Below are positions 5,654 to 9,758 of a stretch of 9,758 bases of DNA, piece by piece. This DNA comes from an uncultured Clostridium sp. (GTDB taxonomy: Bacteria > Bacillota > Clostridia > TANB77 > CAG-508), in assembly GCA_945874585.1 (NCBI GenBank), contig CAMCHB010000035.1, positions 1 to 9,758 of the forward strand, in the 5' to 3' direction. The notes beneath the pieces were generated by a model. It saw only the letters and a list, made by a program, of their open reading frames with translations, was not told where the DNA came from and made no database searches. Both the position numbers and the translations under genes were made by a program. How positions within the stretch are numbered: position 1 is the stretch's first letter; the number at the start of each line of letters is the position of its first letter.

Positions 5654-5845
5654 TTATAGATCTATTTTTTTTGTAATCATTTTGAGAGCCTTTGGTCGAT
5701 CCATGACAATCACACGACCACATTGGATACACTTGAATTTAAAATCGACTCCTACACGGACAATCTCAAATTCTTTATTGCCACATGGATGCTGTTTTTT
5801 TAGTCGTACATGATCACCAATCTGATAATTTTTTTCTGCCTCCAT
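5654..5845 (-). CDS. yyzM: DUF951 family protein (YyzM-like)
   Basis: 63 residues, the usual size for this family of unknown function found widely in Bacillota. A short SH3-like beta protein is expected. Motifs seen: GDHVRLKK (10-17), HPCG (19-22), RVGVDFK (30-36), and CIQCG (39-43). Cys21, Cys39 and Cys42 look like metal ligands or a structural cluster. AGGTGG lies eight bases before the ATG. It is 31 bases after gltX and 25 before deoD, clearly within the operon. In B. subtilis yyzM lies close to yyaC near the chromosome partition genes, and yyaC is about 1.1 kb away here, so the pairing is partly conserved. Confidence 0.9.
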   Translation of the reverse strand: MEAEKNYQIGDHVRLKKQHPCGNKEFEIVRVGVDFKFKCIQCGRVIVMDRPKALKMITKKIDL

Positions 5846-5876
5846 CTATGCATCCACCTCTTTCTTTTTTATCGAT

Positions 5877-7523
5877 TTATGGATGAAAATTGGATAATCT
5901 GTTTACAATACGTTCTTTTCCTAGCACTTGCATAATTTCATACAAGTCTGGTGTATTGTGTCTTTTGGTTAATACAACTCGAAGAACTGTACTAACGTCT
6001 CCTACATGGGCTGGATATTGATCTGGATTATTTTTATATTCTTTCACTTCACGTGCATAACCCATTTCTTCACTCAAATCTTTTATTTTACTAAACCATG
6101 TATCTTTATCATCTTCACTGTTATAATATTTTTCCAAATACAAATGTATGATTTTTTCAATTGTTGCCGTATCCTGTATTTTCTGGAATTGATAGTCTTC
6201 TTTTTCATACAAATCGTCATACATATAAGCAATATTTTCTTCTACATCTGACCATTTTGCAATATCTTTTCTTGGCTTTTTATGGCCCCTTTCAATACCT
6301 AATACACGTAGAGCATAAGGTTTGTCTTGTTCCAATCTAGCTTGTAGACTTGGATTGTATCTTTTAGCCCATTCTAGTACATAATCATAAATTTGTTCAG
6401 CTGTATAACGAGCAATAATATTTTTAGAAACATCTAATAATTTTACCAAATCAAATAAAGCACCACTTACTCCCATTTTGTTTAAATGGAAATCAAATTC
6501 GTCCATTGATTTATCTGGATTTGCTCTTCTCCATCCTTCAAAATTAGAATTTGCAATATTCAAAAGATATTCTTTTACTGCTTGTGCTGGAATACCTTTT
6601 TCATGATAATAGCTAACAGCTGCCTCTGGATCTTTTCTTTTACTAATTTTTCGCTTACCACCATTTTCTTCTTTTAGCAAAGTAGGGATGTGAGCATATT
6701 TTGGTAATCTTTGCTCCAATGCTTGGAATAATTCGATATGAACGGGAACAGATGATAACCATTCATCTCCACGGATTACATGCGTGGTTCCCATCAAATG
6801 ATCATCAACCGCATGTGCAAAATGGTAAGTTGGTAAACCATCCGATTTTAGAATAACAATATCTTGATCATTTTCAGGAAATTCTACCTTTCCTTTGATA
6901 ACATCATGATGTTTGATTTTTCCATCTGGTGTACCTCTTGATTTTAAACGAATGATAAATTTTTCGCCTTTTTCAATTCTTTCTTTTGCCATATCTAGTG
7001 GCATTCTTCTGCACTTAGCCCATTTCCCATAATATCCAGGTCTGTCTTTTGCTAATTCCTGGTTTTTTCGAATTTCATCTAATTCTTCTTGTGTGCAGAA
7101 ACATGGATATGCTTTTCCTTGTGCTAACAAATGTTTCACATAAGCCTTGTAAATTTCGCCTCTTTTGCTTTGTGTGTATGGACCATAGGCACCTTTTTCT
7201 GTGTCTTCTCCTGTAACCCCTTCATCTGGAACGATGTCAAAAGCTTTTAAAGAGTCTAAAATACCTTGTACTCCATTTTCTAATTCTCTTTTTTTATCTG
7301 TATCTTCAATTCTTAGAATGAAAACTCCATTGGTTTGTTTGGCTAATTTTTCATCGATTAAAGCAGAAAATAATCCACCAATATGTAAAAATCCAGTAGG
7401 ACTTGGAGCAAAACGTGTTACCGCTGCTCCTTCTGGTAAGTCTCTTTTTGGATACAATGCTTCATAATATGAAATATCCTTTATATCTGGAAATATATAA
7501 TCTGCTAATTCTTTATAATCCAT
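5877..7523 (-). CDS. gltX: Glutamate--tRNA ligase (GluRS)
   Basis: 548 residues. It attaches glutamate to tRNA-Glu in the cytoplasm (class Ib synthetase). The Rossmann domain opens with RFAPSPTGFLHIGG (37-50), the HIGH-type motif, and RIEDTDKKRE (71-80). HVIRGDEWLSSVPVH (248-262) and KISKRKD (292-298, the KMSKS-type motif) follow. CFC (141-143) and C171 mark the zinc-binding insertion of GluRS. The C-terminal anticodon-binding region is helical and ends in LSNFHP. It is longer than the common 480-490 residue form: about 34 residues precede the catalytic core, and the C-terminal half is also extended. AGGAGG is seven bases before the ATG. It is second in the operon, 37 bases after rnj. Whether it also charges tRNA-Gln cannot be told here. 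Confidence 0.95.
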   Translation of the reverse strand: MDYKELADYIFPDIKDISYYEALYPKRDLPEGAAVTRFAPSPTGFLHIGGLFSALIDEKLAKQTNGVFILRIEDTDKKRELENGVQGILDSLKAFDIVPDEGVTGEDTEKGAYGPYTQSKRGEIYKAYVKHLLAQGKAYPCFCTQEELDEIRKNQELAKDRPGYYGKWAKCRRMPLDMAKERIEKGEKFIIRLKSRGTPDGKIKHHDVIKGKVEFPENDQDIVILKSDGLPTYHFAHAVDDHLMGTTHVIRGDEWLSSVPVHIELFQALEQRLPKYAHIPTLLKEENGGKRKISKRKDPEAAVSYYHEKGIPAQAVKEYLLNIANSNFEGWRRANPDKSMDEFDFHLNKMGVSGALFDLVKLLDVSKNIIARYTAEQIYDYVLEWAKRYNPSLQARLEQDKPYALRVLGIERGHKKPRKDIAKWSDVEENIAYMYDDLYEKEDYQFQKIQDTATIEKIIHLYLEKYYNSEDDKDTWFSKIKDLSEEMGYAREVKEYKNNPDQYPAHVGDVSTVLRVVLTKRHNTPDLYEIMQVLGKERIVNRLSNFHP

Positions 7524-7560
7524 TTCTTTTCCTCCTACTTTTTTGATTTTTTACAATTTT

Positions 7561-9498
7561 TTAAATTTCCATAATGATTGGTAATATCATTGGATTTCTT
7601 TTTGTTTTTTGGTAAATATATTCTCTTAGGCTGTCTTTTAAATTAGCTTTAATGGTTACCCAATCTTTTATTTTGTTTTCTTCACATTGGTGAATTTCGT
7701 CTCTTACCAATTTCTTGATATCATCCATTAAGCTTTCAGATTCTCTTACATAAACAAATCCTCTTGAAATAACATCTGGTCCAGCTACTACTTCTCCTGT
7801 TGAAGAATCCATGGTTAAAACAATGACAATCAAACCATCTTGTGATAAATGTTGTCGATCTCTTAAAACAATATTTCCAACATCGCCAACACCTAAACCA
7901 TCTACTAAAATTCTTCCAAATGGAACCGTTCCTGCAAGTCTTGCATGGTCTTCGTTTAACTCTAATACACGTCCATTGGTCATCATGAAAATATTTTTAC
8001 GATCAATACCCATACTAACAGCTGTTTCAGCATGAGATTTTAGTTGTCTATATTCTCCATGAACTGGGATAAAATATTTTGGTCGTACCAATGAAATCAT
8101 CAATTTTTGTTCTTCTTGGCAAGCATGTCCAGAAACATGGACATCTGCTAAAGAGCTATACACAACTTCTGCACCAATTTGCATTAAGTCATCAATTACA
8201 TTTGCTACTAATTTTTCATTTCCTGGAATTGGAGTAGCTGAAATGATAACCAAATCATTTGGTGTAATTTCAACTTTTCTATGTTCACCAGAAGCCATTC
8301 TGGTTAAAGCTGACATTGGTTCTCCTTGACTTCCTGTTGTGATAATAACCAATTGATCATCTGTATATTGGTTTATCATATCAATATCAATAAAAATATT
8401 TTCTGGGAATTGGATATAACCCAATTCTTTTGCTGTATTGATCATGTTGATCATACTACGACCACATATTGCAATTTTTCGTTTATTTGCCACTGCGGCA
8501 TTTACAATTTGTTGTACACGATGTACATTAGATGAGAAGGTTGCAATTACAATTCTTTTTGTGCAGTTTACAAACAATTTATCAAATACAGCTCCAACAG
8601 AGCTTTCAGACATTGTAAATCCTTTTCTTTCTGCATTTGTACTATCAGATAGTAATGCCAATACACCTTCATTTCCAATTTCAGCTAATCTTCCCAAATC
8701 CATTCTCTTTCCATCGATTGGTGTATAGTCAATTTTGAAATCGCCTGTATGAACGATTGTACCAACTGGTGTTCGAATAGCCAAAGCTACTGCATCTGGT
8801 ATACTATGACAACTGCGAATAAATTCTACTTTAAAATATTTGCCAAGTGAAATTGTTTGACCTTGTTGTACAGTCTTTATTTTTGTTTTTCTTAGTAGTT
8901 TGTGTTCCTCTAATTTGTTTTCGATCAAACCAACAGTTAAACGAGTAGCATAAATTGGTACATTGATTAGTTTTAACAAATAAGGAATTGATCCGATATG
9001 ATCTTCATGACCGTGTGTTATGACTAAACCTTTAATTTTATCCTTATTTTTTTCTAGATAAGTCATATCTGGTATAACCAAATCCACTCCCAACATATCA
9101 TCTTCAGGGAATGCTAAACCACAATCTACAATGATCATCTCGTCTTCGTATTCAAATACCGTGATGTTTTTTCCAATTTCCAAAATTCCTCCTAAAGGAA
9201 TGATTTTCAAGCTTGGTTTCTTAAATACAACTTCTTCTGTTCCTTCCGCACTTGTTGTTTCCTTAGTTCTTCTTCTCGTTGTCTTTCTTTCAATTGGTTT
9301 CTTTTCTGCAATTTTTTTAGCTGGTGTTCTGCGACTTGTTGTTTTTCGAACAGCTTTCTTTAATTCTTCACCATTTCTCCCTTCTGTCTTTCGAACAGTT
9401 CTTCTTCCTGTTTCAACGTGAGATTTCGTTGTTCTAGCAACACGTGTTGCTCTTTTTTTCATAGTTTCCTTTTCTTGATTATTTGATTCTTTTTCCAT
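7561..9498 (-). CDS. rnj: Ribonuclease J with a long basic N-terminal tail
   Basis: 645 residues. RNase J is a metallo-beta-lactamase/beta-CASP 5' exonuclease and endonuclease central to mRNA decay and rRNA processing. The core starts at about residue 94 (KPSLKIIPLGG), and its length of about 552 residues matches B. subtilis RNase J1. Zinc-site motifs are HGHEDH (162-167), CHSIPD (230-235), HTGDFK (250-255) and PVHGEYR (488-494); SDSTNAE (284-290) and VHVSGHA (453-459) are the beta-CASP signatures. The first 93 residues are an added tail rich in Lys, Arg and Thr, low in hydrophobic residues, with recurring RRT/RKT units, and are probably disordered and nucleic-acid binding. The ATG has AAAGGAGA nine bases upstream; an internal ATG at residue 13 lacks as good a site. 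It is first gene of the operon. RNase J1 versus J2 cannot be settled, but the motifs are complete, favouring an active enzyme. Confidence 0.94.
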   Translation of the reverse strand: MEKESNNQEKETMKKRATRVARTTKSHVETGRRTVRKTEGRNGEELKKAVRKTTSRRTPAKKIAEKKPIERKTTRRRTKETTSAEGTEEVVFKKPSLKIIPLGGILEIGKNITVFEYEDEMIIVDCGLAFPEDDMLGVDLVIPDMTYLEKNKDKIKGLVITHGHEDHIGSIPYLLKLINVPIYATRLTVGLIENKLEEHKLLRKTKIKTVQQGQTISLGKYFKVEFIRSCHSIPDAVALAIRTPVGTIVHTGDFKIDYTPIDGKRMDLGRLAEIGNEGVLALLSDSTNAERKGFTMSESSVGAVFDKLFVNCTKRIVIATFSSNVHRVQQIVNAAVANKRKIAICGRSMINMINTAKELGYIQFPENIFIDIDMINQYTDDQLVIITTGSQGEPMSALTRMASGEHRKVEITPNDLVIISATPIPGNEKLVANVIDDLMQIGAEVVYSSLADVHVSGHACQEEQKLMISLVRPKYFIPVHGEYRQLKSHAETAVSMGIDRKNIFMMTNGRVLELNEDHARLAGTVPFGRILVDGLGVGDVGNIVLRDRQHLSQDGLIVIVLTMDSSTGEVVAGPDVISRGFVYVRESESLMDDIKKLVRDEIHQCEENKIKDWVTIKANLKDSLREYIYQKTKRNPMILPIIMEI

Positions 9499-9758
9499 TT
9501 ATTTTTCTCCTTTTCTCATTATGTAAAAAGTAACCCTATACAGTTCTATTTTCTCATATTTCATTTAACTCTCATTTTTCTAGATTGTTTTGATAAAAAT
9601 GTTCCATCTCTATTTTATCGTCTCAAACATTTTGCTTTTCTGATTAACGTCCCCAAATTTTTATTTGAATCAATTTTAACAGAAAGTTCAGCATATTTTT
9701 CTGCAAAATTCAATTTTAAAAACACATTTTTATTATAAAATATAACTCTCTTTTATTT
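9499..9758. other. AT-rich intergenic region upstream of rnj
   Basis: 260 bases, very AT-rich, without a convincing ORF, RNA gene or strong hairpin. It must hold the promoter and leader of the minus-strand rnj operon unless transcription comes from further upstream. The best candidate seen is an extended -10, TGTTAAAAT (minus strand, 9681-9673), without a good -35; this would give a leader of about 165 bases. It is weak in such AT-rich DNA. Confidence 0.5.

Noticed and set aside
6006..6251. 81-residue Phe/Ile-rich ORF on the + strand
   Set aside because: It is the antisense shadow of the Lys/Asp/Glu-rich part of gltX.
9131..9421. 96-residue hydrophobic ORF on the + strand
   Set aside because: It is the antisense shadow of the basic RNase J tail; Lys/Arg codons read as Phe/Leu/Val/Ser.

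Overview
The window looks like the end of a contig from a low-GC, anaerobic, endospore-forming member of the Bacillota, probably Clostridia-like. The class III ribonucleotide reductase gene points to anaerobic life. The spoIVFA-spoIVFB pair and yyaC point to sporulation. AT-rich sequence with strong AGGAGG-type ribosome binding sites and poly-U terminators fits the same group. The exact clade cannot be fixed from the sequence alone.

Layout. Bases 1-32 are not genomic: they are a Nextera/Tn5 library adapter left on the contig end. A 5'-truncated nrdD gene on the + strand follows directly (33-1844). It ends at a strong hairpin that also serves the convergent minus-strand genes. All other genes are on the minus strand. 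Read in the direction of transcription, from high to low coordinates, they form three groups. (1) A housekeeping operon: RNase J, gltX, DUF951 (yyzM-like) and deoD, with gaps of about 25-37 bases, closed by a terminator 8 bases after deoD. (2) An 84-residue V-ATPase-subunit-F-like protein, then yyaC and a 113-residue tail-anchored protein, closed by a long-loop hairpin terminator. (3) spoIVFA-spoIVFB, ending at the shared terminator. Groups 2 (from yyaC) and 3 are each preceded by a sigma-E-like promoter with the same 16-base spacing, which suggests co-expression in the mother cell. Having yyaC and yyzM close together resembles the origin-proximal yyaC/yyzM/parAB neighbourhood of Bacillus subtilis.

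How the genes work together. SpoIVFB is the intramembrane protease that activates pro-sigma-K in B. subtilis, and SpoIVFA is its membrane anchor and regulator. YyaC and the tail-anchored protein are probably also sporulation products. RNase J, GluRS and DeoD cover RNA turnover, tRNA charging and purine salvage.

Most notable observation. The NrdD has serine (TCC) where the family's glycyl-radical glycine should be. Nearby active-site positions are also altered, a new C-x-C lies just after the radical loop, and no nrdG activase gene follows. It looks like an intact but non-canonical, possibly radical-free, NrdD paralogue. Other points of interest are a SpoIVFA whose LytM domain keeps its metal ligands, a SpoIVFB without a CBS domain, and a 93-residue Lys/Arg/Thr-rich tail on RNase J. 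No CRISPR array, insertion sequence, tRNA or rRNA was seen.
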